The translations under genes and the position numbers were made by a program. The notes beneath the pieces were generated by a model. The model was not told the DNA's origin, ran no database searches, and saw only the letters and a list, made by a program, of their open reading frames with translations. 64,000 nucleotides of DNA, taken from the NCBI RefSeq assembly GCF_900155425.1, contig NZ_LT700189.1, positions 1,233,787 to 1,297,786 of the forward strand, in the 5' to 3' direction. This DNA comes from Parabacteroides massiliensis (lineage in GTDB: Bacteria; Bacteroidota; Bacteroidia; Bacteroidales; Tannerellaceae). Shown here one piece after another: positions 15,721 to 24,693 of the stretch (within the stretch, counting starts at the first letter, position 1; every line of letters begins with the position of its first letter).

Positions 15721-18159
15721 TTAACGGATGTTAGCAATCGAAATAATATCAGCGAAGACTCCGGCTGCCGTAACATCGGCTCCGGCTCCATATCCTTTGA
15801 TGATCATAGGATACTCATGGTAGCGTTCGGTAGAGATCATGATGATGTTGTTGCTGCCTTCCAGTTCGTAGAACGGATGGTGTGCATCAACCTCCTGCAA
15901 ACCGACCTCGCAGGCTCCGTTTTCCATCTTGGCGACGAAACGGAAATGCTTGTCTTCTGCTTCTAGTTGTTGGCGCTTTTCTTCAAACTGGGCGTCCAGT
16001 CCCTGTATGTTGCGCCAGAAATCATCCAGCGAACCTTCGAAATAGTTTTCGGGAATGAAAAGGTTGCGCTTCACATCTTCCTGCTCCACTTTGTAACCGG
16101 CTTCGCGTGCCAGGATCACCAGTTTGCGGATCACATCCTTGCCGCTCAGGTCGATACGGGGGTCCGGTTCGGAATATCCTTCTTCTTTTGCCATCATGAT
16201 CGCTTTGCTGAAAGGAATGTCCGCGCTCAATGTGTTGAAGATATAGTTGAGTGTACCGGAAAGGACAGCCTCCAGTTTCAAGATATGGTCGCCGCTGTTG
16301 ATCAGGTCGTTCATCGTGTTGATGATCGGCAGTCCGGCTCCGACATTTGTTTCGAACAGGAACTTGATGCCACGGTGGCGGGCCGTTTCTTTCAGTTTGA
16401 TATAGTTTTCGTATGAAGAGGATGCGGCGATCTTGTTTGCCGCAACGACTGATACGTTGTTGTTCAGTAATGTTTCGTATAGATCGGAGACTGCCTGGTT
16501 AGCCGTGCAATCCACGAACACCGAGTTAAAGATATTCATCTTCAGAATCTCTTCTTTCAGATGTTCGGGCGAACTTTCTTGTCCGTTCTTTTTCAGTTCG
16601 TCGATGCAGGTTTCCAGTTTCAGCCCTTCACGGCAGAAGATGGCATGCTTGCTGTTGGCTATGCCGACTACATTCAGCTTCAGCCCGTTCTGCTGCATCA
16701 GCTTCGGTTGCTGGATGCGGATCTGTTCCAACAAATTGCCACCGACTGTGCCGACACCTGCGATGAAAAGGTTTAACACCTTGTATTGGGAGAGAAAAAA
16801 GGAATCGTGGATGGAGTTCAATGCTTTACGCAGGTACTTCAGTTTGATGACGAACGAAATGTTCGTTTCGGATGCACCTTGTGCACAGGCGATCACGCTG
16901 ATACCTGCGCTACCCAATGTTCCGAATAGCCTGCCAGCAATACCGGGAGTGCGCTTCATGTTTTCGCCTACGATAGCGACGGTTGCCAGATCCTTTTCCG
17001 CTACCGTGTCGCTCATGTCGCCTTGGGCGCGTTCAAGTGCGAACTCTTCGTCCAGGACTTTGACCGCCAGGTCGGCGTCTGCATTTCGGACGGCAAACGT
17101 CGTATTGTTTTCCGAACTGGCCTGCGACACCATAAACACACTGATGCCGTTCTTGGCCAATGTTTTGAAAATACGGTAGTTGACACCGATAACCCCCACC
17201 ATGCCCAAACCTTGTACCGTAATCAGGCAGGTGTCGTTGATAGACGAGATACCTTTGATGATCGCTTTGCTGTCATCCGGTACACGTTCTTTGGAGATAT
17301 AAGTACCCCTTGCTGTCGGGTTGAAGGTATTCAGGATGCGGATCGGTATGTTTTTGTGGTAGACCGGGTAGATTGTAGGAGGATAAATCACCTTTGCCCC
17401 GAAGTTACACAGCTCCATCGCTTCCGTAAAGGTCAGCCGGTCGATGACGTAGGCCGAACTGATCACACGCGGGTCGGCTGTCATGAAGCCGTCCACATCC
17501 GTCCAGATCTCCAGCCGGCGTGCACCTAAAGCCGTTGCCAGGATGGAGGCGGTATAGTCGGAACCTCCTCGTCCGAGGTTGGTCACTTCCCCTTCCTTGC
17601 TGGAAGAGATGAAACCGGGTACCAGCGATACTTTGGGTAACGGGTTGAATGTTTCTTCGATCAGCTTGTTTGTTGATTCGAAATCAACGATATGCTTGTT
17701 GAATTGTTTGACCGTCTTGATGAATTTGCGCGAGTCGAACAGTTTGGCATCGTTTATCACATTCGAAACGATCAGCGAGGAGATACGCTCGCCGTAGCTG
17801 ACGATCGTGTCGGAAGTCTTGGCAGACAGGTCGTTGATGAGATACACACCTTTGTAAATATTACCCAGTTCGTCGAGCAAAGCCATCACTTGCTTCTGCA
17901 CTTCGATCCGCTTTGTTTGGTCGGGAATAACACCTTGTATGACGTCGAGATGGCGGGTTACGATTTCGGAAAACTCTCTTTCGTAGGCTACATCTCCGTT
18001 TGCCGCCATCGAGGCTGTCTTCAGCAGTTTGTCCGTGATCCCCCCTAAGGCGGATACTACAACGATTACAGGCTCTTCAATAGCCTCTACTATCTTCTTT
18101 ACACTCAGAATGCTATCCACGGAACCTACGGATGTTCCGCCGAATTTCAATACTTTCAT
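15721..18159 (-). CDS. thrA: Bifunctional aspartate kinase/homoserine dehydrogenase
   Basis: An 812-residue fusion when started at MKVLKFGGTSVGSVDS. The aspartokinase catalytic domain starts with KFGGTS and has GRGGSDYTASILATALGARRLEIWTDVDG near residues 205-235. Two ACT-type regulatory repeats follow (GLGMVGVIGVNYRIFKTLAKNGISVFM and a second with GTLGSAGISVIACAQGASE). Homoserine dehydrogenase begins about residue 465 with the NAD(P) loop IAGVGTVGGNLLEQI. It catalyses the first and third steps from aspartate to threonine and is normally threonine-inhibited. The longer frame (to 18198) adds a leader unlike the family and was rejected. It is first in the thr operon, with a leader peptide and terminator upstream. 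Confidence 0.96.
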   Translation of the reverse strand: MKVLKFGGTSVGSVDSILSVKKIVEAIEEPVIVVVSALGGITDKLLKTASMAANGDVAYEREFSEIVTRHLDVIQGVIPDQTKRIEVQKQVMALLDELGNIYKGVYLINDLSAKTSDTIVSYGERISSLIVSNVINDAKLFDSRKFIKTVKQFNKHIVDFESTNKLIEETFNPLPKVSLVPGFISSSKEGEVTNLGRGGSDYTASILATALGARRLEIWTDVDGFMTADPRVISSAYVIDRLTFTEAMELCNFGAKVIYPPTIYPVYHKNIPIRILNTFNPTARGTYISKERVPDDSKAIIKGISSINDTCLITVQGLGMVGVIGVNYRIFKTLAKNGISVFMVSQASSENNTTFAVRNADADLAVKVLDEEFALERAQGDMSDTVAEKDLATVAIVGENMKRTPGIAGRLFGTLGSAGISVIACAQGASETNISFVIKLKYLRKALNSIHDSFFLSQYKVLNLFIAGVGTVGGNLLEQIRIQQPKLMQQNGLKLNVVGIANSKHAIFCREGLKLETCIDELKKNGQESSPEHLKEEILKMNIFNSVFVDCTANQAVSDLYETLLNNNVSVVAANKIAASSSYENYIKLKETARHRGIKFLFETNVGAGLPIINTMNDLINSGDHILKLEAVLSGTLNYIFNTLSADIPFSKAIMMAKEEGYSEPDPRIDLSGKDVIRKLVILAREAGYKVEQEDVKRNLFIPENYFEGSLDDFWRNIQGLDAQFEEKRQQLEAEDKHFRFVAKMENGACEVGLQEVDAHHPFYELEGSNNIIMISTERYHEYPMIIKGYGAGADVTAAGVFADIISIANIR

Positions 18160-18272
18160 CGATATGTATTTGTTTAGTCGACAATCGGAAATCGACAATC
18201 GGCAGTTTATAAACAGAACTGCATGCCGGTTTGAGAATGTCAGTTATTTACTAATAATTATTGATTGATTTG

Positions 18273-18332
18273 AAAAAAAACGCAAGTGCAATGTGAGAAT
18301 TGCAACAAAGCGGGACGTGGTCTCCGCACTTG
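18273..18332 (-). terminator. Attenuator terminator upstream of thrA
   Basis: On the minus strand, CAAGTGC (18326-18332) pairs with GCACTTG (18283-18289). An inner GCAATTCTCACATTGC hairpin lies between, and eight T residues (complement of 18273-18280) follow. It lies 15 bases after the threonine-rich leader peptide stop and about 114 bases before thrA, so it must be read through to express the operon. Confidence 0.8.
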
Positions 18333-18346
18333 TTTGTTTGTATATG

Positions 18347-18409
18347 CTAAACCCCCCAAGGGGTCATTGTCAGTGCCCAGGTATGATATGTGAAACCTGT
18401 TAATGTCAT
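18347..18409 (-). CDS. Threonine operon leader peptide
   Basis: A 20-codon frame on the minus strand, ATG (18407-18409) to TAG (18347-18349), encodes MTLTGFTYHTWALTMTPWGV. Six of twenty residues are Thr (ACA or ACC codons) and two are Trp. Position and content fit a ribosome-stalling leader: low charged tRNA-Thr would stall the ribosome in the peptide and favour an antiterminator over the T8 terminator just downstream. A competing 65-codon frame reads through the terminator and is less likely. This is my reading of the sequence; expression is untested. Confidence 0.75.
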   Translation of the reverse strand: MTLTGFTYHTWALTMTPWGV

Positions 18410-18442
18410 TTGCGATTTTTCTTGTGTTTATATTTACGTCGG

Positions 18443-18471
18443 CAATATTACGCATTATTTTTCAAATGCAA
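18443..18471 (-). promoter_or_regulatory. Candidate promoter of the threonine operon
   Basis: On the minus strand, TTG (18469-18471), 18 bases, then TAATATTG (18443-18450), one mismatch from TAnnTTTG. Transcription would begin near 18436, about 27 bases before the leader peptide. Confidence 0.5.
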
Positions 18472-18621
18472 GCATTTTTTTAAGTAAAAGTTGAAATCTG
18501 ACAGATAAAAGTTCAATCTGACGGCAAAACGAAGGTGCTATGTTAAAATTCCAGATACCAGGGAGGAAACGTGACTGCTGATGTATTTTACTGCATTGTG
18601 CAAAACTTCCCGGCTGTATTA

Positions 18622-18651
18622 TTGCCTGTTCGTGGATAATGCGTACATTTG
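18622..18651 (+). promoter_or_regulatory. Promoter of the Rpn-type nuclease gene
   Basis: TTG (18622-18624), a 19-base spacer and TACATTTG (18644-18651), a full consensus match, 33 bases ahead of the start codon. Confidence 0.75.
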
Positions 18652-18683
18652 ATGAATCATATAACAAATAAAAAACATTAACT

Positions 18684-19616
18684 ATGAAAAAAGAAGAATC
18701 AGATCTGAAAATCATGGAAGAGATGGAAAGAAGAGAGTTGCAGGATAGGTATATCCGTTTCGATTGGGCTATCAAGCGTTTATTGCGCCAGAAAGCCAAC
18801 TTTGGCGTGCTTGAAGGTTTCCTGACTGTTATGATAGGCGAAGAGGTCAAGATATTGGAAATCCTCGAAAGCGAAGGCAACCAGACGGCTTTCGACGATA
18901 AATTCAACCGTGTCGATGTCAAGGCTTTGAACAGCAAAGGCGAAATCATCATCGTAGAAGTCCAGAACACCCGCGAACTGTATTATCTCGAACGTATCCT
19001 CTACGGTGTTGCTAAAGCTATCACCGAACATATATCTTTGGGCGAGAGTTACCAGAAAGTGAAGAAGGTATATTCCATCAGCATCCTTTATTTCGACCTC
19101 GGTGTCGGGACGGACTATTTCTATCACGGGCAGAATCACTTCATCGGTGTTCACACCGGAGATCAGTTACGTATCAACACACGCGATCGCGACGCTGTCA
19201 TCCCCCGCCTACCGGCCGAAATCTTTCCCGAATACATATTGATCCGCGTGAACGAGTTCGACAAGGTAGCGAGTACTCCGCTCGACGAATGGATCGAATA
19301 CCTGAAAGATGGTACAATTCGTCCGGACACGACTGTCCCTGGCCTTCGCGAAGCCCGTGAGAAATTGAAATACGACTCCATGACCCGTGGAGAACGCTAT
19401 GCCTATGAAGAACATCTCACCAATGTTGTGATCCTGGAAGACGCTATTGAGAATGCCAAATGGGAAGGCCTTACCGAAGGAAAGGCTGAAGGACTCGCCG
19501 AGGGGGAAACGAAAGCCATGCGCCAAGCTGCTACCAACATGAAGCAGATGGGGATGGATGCCGTCGCTATTTCAAACTGCACCGGTCTGACGGCCGATGA
19601 GATCGAAAAACTATAG
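18684..19616 (+). CDS. Rpn-family recombination-promoting nuclease/PD-(D/E)XK nuclease (putative transposase family)
   Basis: A 310-residue protein. Early residues DRYIRFDWAIKRLLRQKANFGVLEGFL match the Rpn/PDDEXK_2 N-terminus, which typically reads as a conserved F-K-LF segment. The FDDKFNRVDVKALNSKGEIIIVEVQ segment (about residues 72-97) carries the Asp and Glu-x-Gln pattern of the PD-(D/E)XK metal site. The C-terminal region (EGLTEGKAEGLAEGETKAMRQAA) has the Glu/Gly/Ala-rich repeat common in this family. Rpn proteins cleave DNA and have been linked to recombination and phage defence. No terminal inverted repeats were seen, so it is not an insertion sequence. It is a single-gene unit with its own promoter. 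Confidence 0.85.
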   Translation: MKKEESDLKIMEEMERRELQDRYIRFDWAIKRLLRQKANFGVLEGFLTVMIGEEVKILEILESEGNQTAFDDKFNRVDVKALNSKGEIIIVEVQNTRELYYLERILYGVAKAITEHISLGESYQKVKKVYSISILYFDLGVGTDYFYHGQNHFIGVHTGDQLRINTRDRDAVIPRLPAEIFPEYILIRVNEFDKVASTPLDEWIEYLKDGTIRPDTTVPGLREAREKLKYDSMTRGERYAYEEHLTNVVILEDAIENAKWEGLTEGKAEGLAEGETKAMRQAATNMKQMGMDAVAISNCTGLTADEIEKL

Positions 19617-19654
19617 GCAGGACGTTCCTCTGCATGGTTTTGTTGATTGACCGG

Positions 19655-20578
19655 TTACGTGTTCTGTTCCCGGTCCATATCTTCCCGGCTTTTGCTCTGT
19701 GTCACGAGATAAACACCTATGAAGACCAGGATCGCCGACAGGAATTTCTGCCAAGAAAGAGTGTCTTGCCCGATCATGACGGCGATGAACGAGGCGACGA
19801 TCGGTTGCACATAGTTGTACATGCTGACTGTTGTCGGGCGGATTCGCTTCAACGACATCGGGATGAGTAGATAGGGGAGGAACGTCGCCCCGAAGAGGAC
19901 GTAGAAGATCGCGCTTAATTCTGTAAAATCCAACGTTTCACGGTGGAAAGCGGGAGCATCGAGCACATGCCGGAAGGTGAAAGGAACCAATGTCAGCGTT
20001 GTGAACAAGAACATCCACTTCATCATTGTGACCGATGAATAGCGCAGGGAAAGCGGTTTCGACAGAACCAGGTAGATGGCGTACATCAACCCGCTGACAA
20101 TCATCATCACGTCACCGTCGAGACTGCTGATACTGTCCGTGGCATGTGTAGAATTGAAGACAAGCAACAGACCGCCGCTGACTCCCATGAACACCCCGAA
20201 TGATTTTTTTCGGGTGATCGGCTCCTTCAGTATGACGGCCGCCAACAGCAGAACGAAGATCGGCACGGCGGTGGCGATGATGGAGGCATCGACAGGAGAA
20301 GAACGGTTCAGCCCGACGATGAACAACCCTTGATTGATTCCCACCCCACAAAGAGCACAGACAAAAAGCATCCCTAAGTCTTTCAACGGCACTTTCTCTT
20401 TTACCGTGAAGAGAGACACGATCCAGAACATCACGCAGGCGAAAGCCATGCGCATGATCGTAAGACCTTCGGGGGGAACGTGTGCCGGCAGCAGATATTT
20501 GGATATCGGCATGTTGACGGCAAACAGGATGTTGGTTATCAATATCAGGATGTGACCTTTCAGTTTCTCGCTGTTCAT
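19655..20578 (-). CDS. EamA/DMT-family permease
   Basis: A 307-residue, ten-helix protein with two EamA domains. It begins KLKGHILILITNILFAVNMPISKYLLP and continues with PEGLTIMRMAFACVMFW. The second half opens after SSLDGDVMMIVSGLMYAIYLVLSK. Members mostly export amino acids, sugars or other metabolites across the inner membrane. It lies 11 bases downstream of fbp and is the last gene of a five-gene minus-strand run. The tail (SKSREDMDREQNT) is polar. Substrate unknown. Confidence 0.85.
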   Translation of the reverse strand: MNSEKLKGHILILITNILFAVNMPISKYLLPAHVPPEGLTIMRMAFACVMFWIVSLFTVKEKVPLKDLGMLFVCALCGVGINQGLFIVGLNRSSPVDASIIATAVPIFVLLLAAVILKEPITRKKSFGVFMGVSGGLLLVFNSTHATDSISSLDGDVMMIVSGLMYAIYLVLSKPLSLRYSSVTMMKWMFLFTTLTLVPFTFRHVLDAPAFHRETLDFTELSAIFYVLFGATFLPYLLIPMSLKRIRPTTVSMYNYVQPIVASFIAVMIGQDTLSWQKFLSAILVFIGVYLVTQSKSREDMDREQNT

Positions 20579-20589
20579 GATAGATGTTC

Positions 20590-22587
20590 TTATTTATAAC
20601 GTTCTTTTTCTTTGATAAATCCGTTGCGGAACGCATAAAGGAGTTTTTCCAGATCATGGATCTGCTGTTGCAGGTCCACTCCCTTGTCTGTATCCTTGAC
20701 CATCTGGCGATGGGAGTTCAGCTCCACGACGATGGTGGTGGAGCGGATGTCCTTGCCTTCCTTGATGGCCTGGTCGGCCGACAGGAATGGTTCGTGTTGC
20801 ACGAGTTGGAAGCCACGCGAATGGTAGACCAAGGTATAACCGGCAATGCCTGTCTCCGGGTGGTAGGCCTTGGAGAAGCCTCCGTCAATGACAAGCAGTT
20901 TGCCGTTCGCTTTGATCGGATTCTCACCTTGGATGGAGCGTACGGGGACATGCCCGTTGATGATGTGGCGGTGCTGGCCGGTGACGCCGAATTCGTCTAA
21001 CAGCATGTCGCAGACTGATTCTTCTTCCCTGAGGGAATAGTAGGCGCCTTTTTCTTCCTTCTGTACCGATTTGTCGTCAATGAAGCAACGTTCGAAAGTC
21101 GCCATCCGGCTCTTGTCGAAAAGAGGAGAGTCCTTGCCTTCCCAGAGGTACCAGATGTAGTCCATTGCAAAGTCCTTCTCCGGACTGTCGTCGGCATCGA
21201 AATAGGCGGTACGTACCAACTGGTCTGCTTTGTCCAGCAGACTTTTGCCTTTATATTCCGTCCCTTCGATTCTGACAGCCTTGAGTGTTCCGTCCGGGTT
21301 CATCGGGACGGAGGCGTGGAAGAGCAAGTTGGAGTTGCAGACTTGGTACATGCTGCCATGCGTGAACAGGCAGCGCATATGCTTTTTCAGTTTCTCGCTG
21401 CATTCGAACGAATGTTTGATACGTCGCATCAGTTCTTCCTCCTCGATGGAGAGGGCATAGGGATCTTTAGCGTTGAGGGTCGGCCAGTTTTTGTCTTTCA
21501 ACTCATATTCCTTTCCTTCAATGCGGATCGTCCCATGGCGGAGGTCGATGTGGTGGAGCAACAGACGGTCGTCCATCCCGAATTCCGGACGGCGGCGGAT
21601 GATCTCGCCCTCCACTTTGAACTGTATGATTGTAATCGCCTTGTGCATGCGGGCGATCAGTTGGGTTGTCTTTTCGTCGAAAGTCACATCCGATGCGTTC
21701 GTGCGCGGGATGAACAGTTCGCAGGGATCATCTCCATAGACTTCCATTGCGAATGTCGCCAGGGGCAGGAGGTTGATGCCGTAGCCGTCTTCCAAAGTCG
21801 CCAGGTTGCCGTAGCGCATGCACATGCGGATCACGTTGGCGATGCTACCCGCATTGCCGGCAGCGGCTCCCATCCAGAGGATGTCATGGTTACCCCACTG
21901 GATATCGAAGTTATGGTAGTCGCAAAGTGTGTCCATGATGATGTGGGCACCCGGTCCACGGTCGTAGATGTCACCGATGATGTGCAGCAGATCGATTGTC
22001 AGGCGTTGGATCAGGTTACACATGGCGATGATGAAGTCGTTTGAGCGGCCGGTCGAGATGATCGTGTTGATGATTTGGTCTACATAAGCAGATTTGTTCG
22101 GCTCGTCGCTCGACTCGTGAAGCAGTTCCTGGATGATATAGGAGAACTCCTTCGGCAAGGCCTTACGCACTTTTGAACGCGTATATTTGGACGATACGTT
22201 CCGGCATACGCGCACCAGTTGGTTCAGGGTGATCAGATACCAGTCGTCCAGGTCTTTTTCGTACTGCCGGATCAGTTCCAGTTTCTGTTCCGGGTAGTAG
22301 ATCAGCGTGCACAGTTCCTTCTTTTCGAAATCGCGCAGCGTGTTGCTGAATATCTCGTTTACTTTACGTTTGATCGCACCGGAGGCATTCTTTAGCACAT
22401 GGTTGAAAGCTTGGTACTCACCGTGAATGTCGGACAGGAAATGCTCCGTCCCTTTCGGCAGGTTCAGGATGGCCTCCAGGTTGATGATTTCCGTACAGGC
22501 ATCTGCCACCGTCGGAAAGCTGCGTGCCAACAGCGTCAGGTAGCGCAGGTCGTTTAATACATGTTCTGCTGTTATATCTTTAGTCAT
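20590..22587 (-). CDS. fbp: Fructose-1,6-bisphosphatase class III
   Basis: A 665-residue protein whose size fits the class III (Firmicutes/Bacteroidetes) enzyme and not the roughly 330-residue class I. It carries a calcineurin-like metal site: HFLSDIHGEYQAF near residues 48-60, GDIYDRGPGAHI, and WGNHDILWMGAAAGN around residues 230-250, with later NGHVPV. It hydrolyses fructose 1,6-bisphosphate to fructose 6-phosphate for gluconeogenesis. Its start codon is 3 bases from the stop of the MATE gene upstream, suggesting cotranscription. Assignment is firm. Confidence 0.97.
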   Translation of the reverse strand: MTKDITAEHVLNDLRYLTLLARSFPTVADACTEIINLEAILNLPKGTEHFLSDIHGEYQAFNHVLKNASGAIKRKVNEIFSNTLRDFEKKELCTLIYYPEQKLELIRQYEKDLDDWYLITLNQLVRVCRNVSSKYTRSKVRKALPKEFSYIIQELLHESSDEPNKSAYVDQIINTIISTGRSNDFIIAMCNLIQRLTIDLLHIIGDIYDRGPGAHIIMDTLCDYHNFDIQWGNHDILWMGAAAGNAGSIANVIRMCMRYGNLATLEDGYGINLLPLATFAMEVYGDDPCELFIPRTNASDVTFDEKTTQLIARMHKAITIIQFKVEGEIIRRRPEFGMDDRLLLHHIDLRHGTIRIEGKEYELKDKNWPTLNAKDPYALSIEEEELMRRIKHSFECSEKLKKHMRCLFTHGSMYQVCNSNLLFHASVPMNPDGTLKAVRIEGTEYKGKSLLDKADQLVRTAYFDADDSPEKDFAMDYIWYLWEGKDSPLFDKSRMATFERCFIDDKSVQKEEKGAYYSLREEESVCDMLLDEFGVTGQHRHIINGHVPVRSIQGENPIKANGKLLVIDGGFSKAYHPETGIAGYTLVYHSRGFQLVQHEPFLSADQAIKEGKDIRSTTIVVELNSHRQMVKDTDKGVDLQQQIHDLEKLLYAFRNGFIKEKERYK

Positions 22588-22590
22588 ACA

Positions 22591-23925
22591 CTATTTTTTT
22601 GTCAATCGATTGAAACGTCTCCAAAGTAACAGTCCGAGTGTGGTCAGACTGATCGGAAAGCCACACCAAACACCGATGGCTCCCCAGCCGAAGGTGAATC
22701 CGCACAGGTAACCGATGGGGAGTGCCAGCCCGAAGTGGCAGAAGAAAGCCATATAGGCCATGTATTTGACATCAGAGATGCCGCGCAGGGCGTTGGCGAA
22801 GAGGATTTGCAGCCCGTCGCCTGCCTGGTACAGGATTATTGACCAGGCGAGCAGGGCGACCAGTTCGACCACCTCTTTTTCCGGTGTGATGATATATCCC
22901 ATATTGTTGCGGAAGATAAAGATCAAGAGGACTACGATGGTTGCCGTTCCCATGACCAGATGCAACCCGGCAAAGGATGCGTGCCGTATGGCAGGCCAGT
23001 CGTTCCACCCTCGGAAGTTGCTTACCCGTATGGCGACCGCTGCTGCTATGCCGTAATAGACCATGAAGCCGAGCGTGGTGATCACGCCTGCTACCTGGTG
23101 GGCGGCAAGAGCTGTGCTTCCCAGCCAACCCATCATGATGACGCTTAGGCTGAATGAACCAGTCTCGACTCCCATCTGAAAGCCGACCGGCAAACCGAGG
23201 CGGGCCAGATTGCCTATGCTTGTCCGGTTGATTGTCCCTTTCTTGAATCCTTCTCTGTAAAGTTTGTAACGGGAATGTCGGGTAAACAGGATGCAGAATA
23301 TGACGAATGTCAGGATGCGGCTGGCGAGCGTCGAGATGCCGGCGCCGGTAAGCCCCAATTCGGGACATCCGAAGTTGCCGTATATCAATAGGTAGTTCCC
23401 GATGATGTTGAGCACGTTAGCTCCTAACATGACGCACATCGGGGTGACCGTGTCTGTCGTGCCGTCGCTGAACTGTTTGAACGAGTTGAACAACATGGTG
23501 AAGATAACCGAAAAAAGCTGCAATATGTAGTAGGGTACGATATAGGGCATCAGCTCTTCCGGCTGTTTCAGGATGTGGATGTTCAAGAGCAGTACCAACA
23601 TGCAGAGACTGAGCGTCAGCCCCACGGCAAAATTGATGCAAAGGCTGTTTTTCAGTGTCTCACCCGCCTTGGCATATTCTTTTCGCGCAAAATAGCCTCC
23701 GATGATGGGCGTCAGCCCGTAGGAGAATCCCATTCCTGCAATAAACACAAGGTTGAAGAAGTTGTTGACGAAGGATGCGGCAGCCAGCTCTGCCGTGCTG
23801 TGATGCCCAACCATGATGTTGTCGGCGAAGCCTACAATAATAATGCCCAGCTGTCCCAACATGATCGGGACACCCAGGCGTATCGTTTCTTTGTAATGTT
23901 TCTTGTATACCGAAAACTGCATCAT
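22591..23925 (-). CDS. MATE-family multidrug/cation antiporter
   Basis: A 444-residue, twelve-helix protein. It begins HYKETIRLGVPIMLGQLGIIIVGFADNIMVGHHSTAELAAASF, a typical MATE first repeat, with the second repeat starting NLARLGLPVGFQMGVETGSFSLSVIMMGWLG. MATE pumps extrude organic cations in exchange for Na+ or H+. The family length (about 440-460) fits. Its start overlaps the preceding cyclophilin stop by 4 bases (23922-23925), so translation is probably coupled. The substrate is not predictable. Confidence 0.93.
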   Translation of the reverse strand: MMQFSVYKKHYKETIRLGVPIMLGQLGIIIVGFADNIMVGHHSTAELAAASFVNNFFNLVFIAGMGFSYGLTPIIGGYFARKEYAKAGETLKNSLCINFAVGLTLSLCMLVLLLNIHILKQPEELMPYIVPYYILQLFSVIFTMLFNSFKQFSDGTTDTVTPMCVMLGANVLNIIGNYLLIYGNFGCPELGLTGAGISTLASRILTFVIFCILFTRHSRYKLYREGFKKGTINRTSIGNLARLGLPVGFQMGVETGSFSLSVIMMGWLGSTALAAHQVAGVITTLGFMVYYGIAAAVAIRVSNFRGWNDWPAIRHASFAGLHLVMGTATIVVLLIFIFRNNMGYIITPEKEVVELVALLAWSIILYQAGDGLQILFANALRGISDVKYMAYMAFFCHFGLALPIGYLCGFTFGWGAIGVWCGFPISLTTLGLLLWRRFNRLTKK

Positions 23926-24683
23926 TCCAAAACCTCTACCGACTTGATTACTATATTTTCCATCGGGCGGTCTTGTTTGTTGGTCTTTACTTGTTGAATT
24001 GCGTCTACCACGTCCAGACCTTCCACCACTTCGCCATATACGGTGTATTGATTGTCGAGGAAGGGCACGCCGCCGATCGTCTTGTAGGTTTCACGCAGTT
24101 CGGCGGGCATCTTCGTCTCGTCTTTCCGTTTTTCGGCCTCCAGTTCGGTCTTGCCGATCAGAGTGTCGCGGAGCACAGCGAGCTCTTCTTTGTTGCCGCT
24201 GCGGTAGAGCTCCATGATCTTGGGCTTGTTTTCCGTCTGGAGGCGGCTGAAGATGGCTTGTTTCAGACGCCCCTCCAATTGCTTTTCCATCTGGCCAAGT
24301 TCGGCTTCCGAATATTTCTTACCCGTGACGATATAAAACTGCGAGGCTGACGATGCTTTTTCAGGATTCACTTCGTCTCCGGTACGTGCGGCACACAGGG
24401 CGCCTTTTTTATGGAAATATTTGGGATAGTTGAACTCCGCCGGAACGGTATAGCCCAAGTCTCCGGCTCCTAACGGCTTGTTCATCGGGGCATCTTTGGA
24501 TGTTACGTCGCCACCTTGTACCATAAAGTCTTTGATGACGCGGTGGAACAGCAGGCCGTCGTATTGTCCGGCTTTCGCCAGCTTGATGAAATTGTCGCGG
24601 TGTTGCGGAGTATCGTTGTATAATTTGATTTTTATCTTTCCGAGCGTGGTGTCCATCACCACTGATGTTTCTTTCGTTTCCAT
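23922..24683 (-). CDS. Peptidyl-prolyl cis-trans isomerase, cyclophilin type (no signal peptide)
   Basis: A 253-residue protein with a cyclophilin core: TTLGKIKIKLYNDTPQHRDNFIKLAKAGQYDGLLFHRVIKDFMVQGGD and the C-terminal NQYTVYGEVVEGLDVVDAIQ. Arg of FHRVI and Gln of MVQGGD match active-site positions. It carries an insertion of about 75 residues (roughly 115-190), rich in Glu, Lys and Arg and probably helical, absent from the minimal fold. With no signal peptide it should be cytoplasmic. It lies 10 bases downstream of a secreted paralog and likely arose by duplication. Confidence 0.93.
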   Translation of the reverse strand: METKETSVVMDTTLGKIKIKLYNDTPQHRDNFIKLAKAGQYDGLLFHRVIKDFMVQGGDVTSKDAPMNKPLGAGDLGYTVPAEFNYPKYFHKKGALCAARTGDEVNPEKASSASQFYIVTGKKYSEAELGQMEKQLEGRLKQAIFSRLQTENKPKIMELYRSGNKEELAVLRDTLIGKTELEAEKRKDETKMPAELRETYKTIGGVPFLDNQYTVYGEVVEGLDVVDAIQQVKTNKQDRPMENIVIKSVEVLE

Positions 24684-24693
24684 TCTTTGTTGT

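Noticed and set aside
15721-18159. Frameshift or split in the aspartokinase-homoserine dehydrogenase gene
   Set aside because: Both halves are in one uninterrupted frame with all expected motifs, the normal fused form in many bacteria.
18258-18455. A 65-codon frame overlapping the thr leader
   Set aside because: It reads through the T8 terminator, shows no enrichment for Thr and has no family likeness. The 20-codon Thr-rich frame explains the region better.
18684-19616. Insertion sequence around the Rpn-type nuclease
   Set aside because: No terminal inverted repeats or target-site duplication were visible, and the gene has an ordinary promoter of its own. Its transposase label is a family name only.
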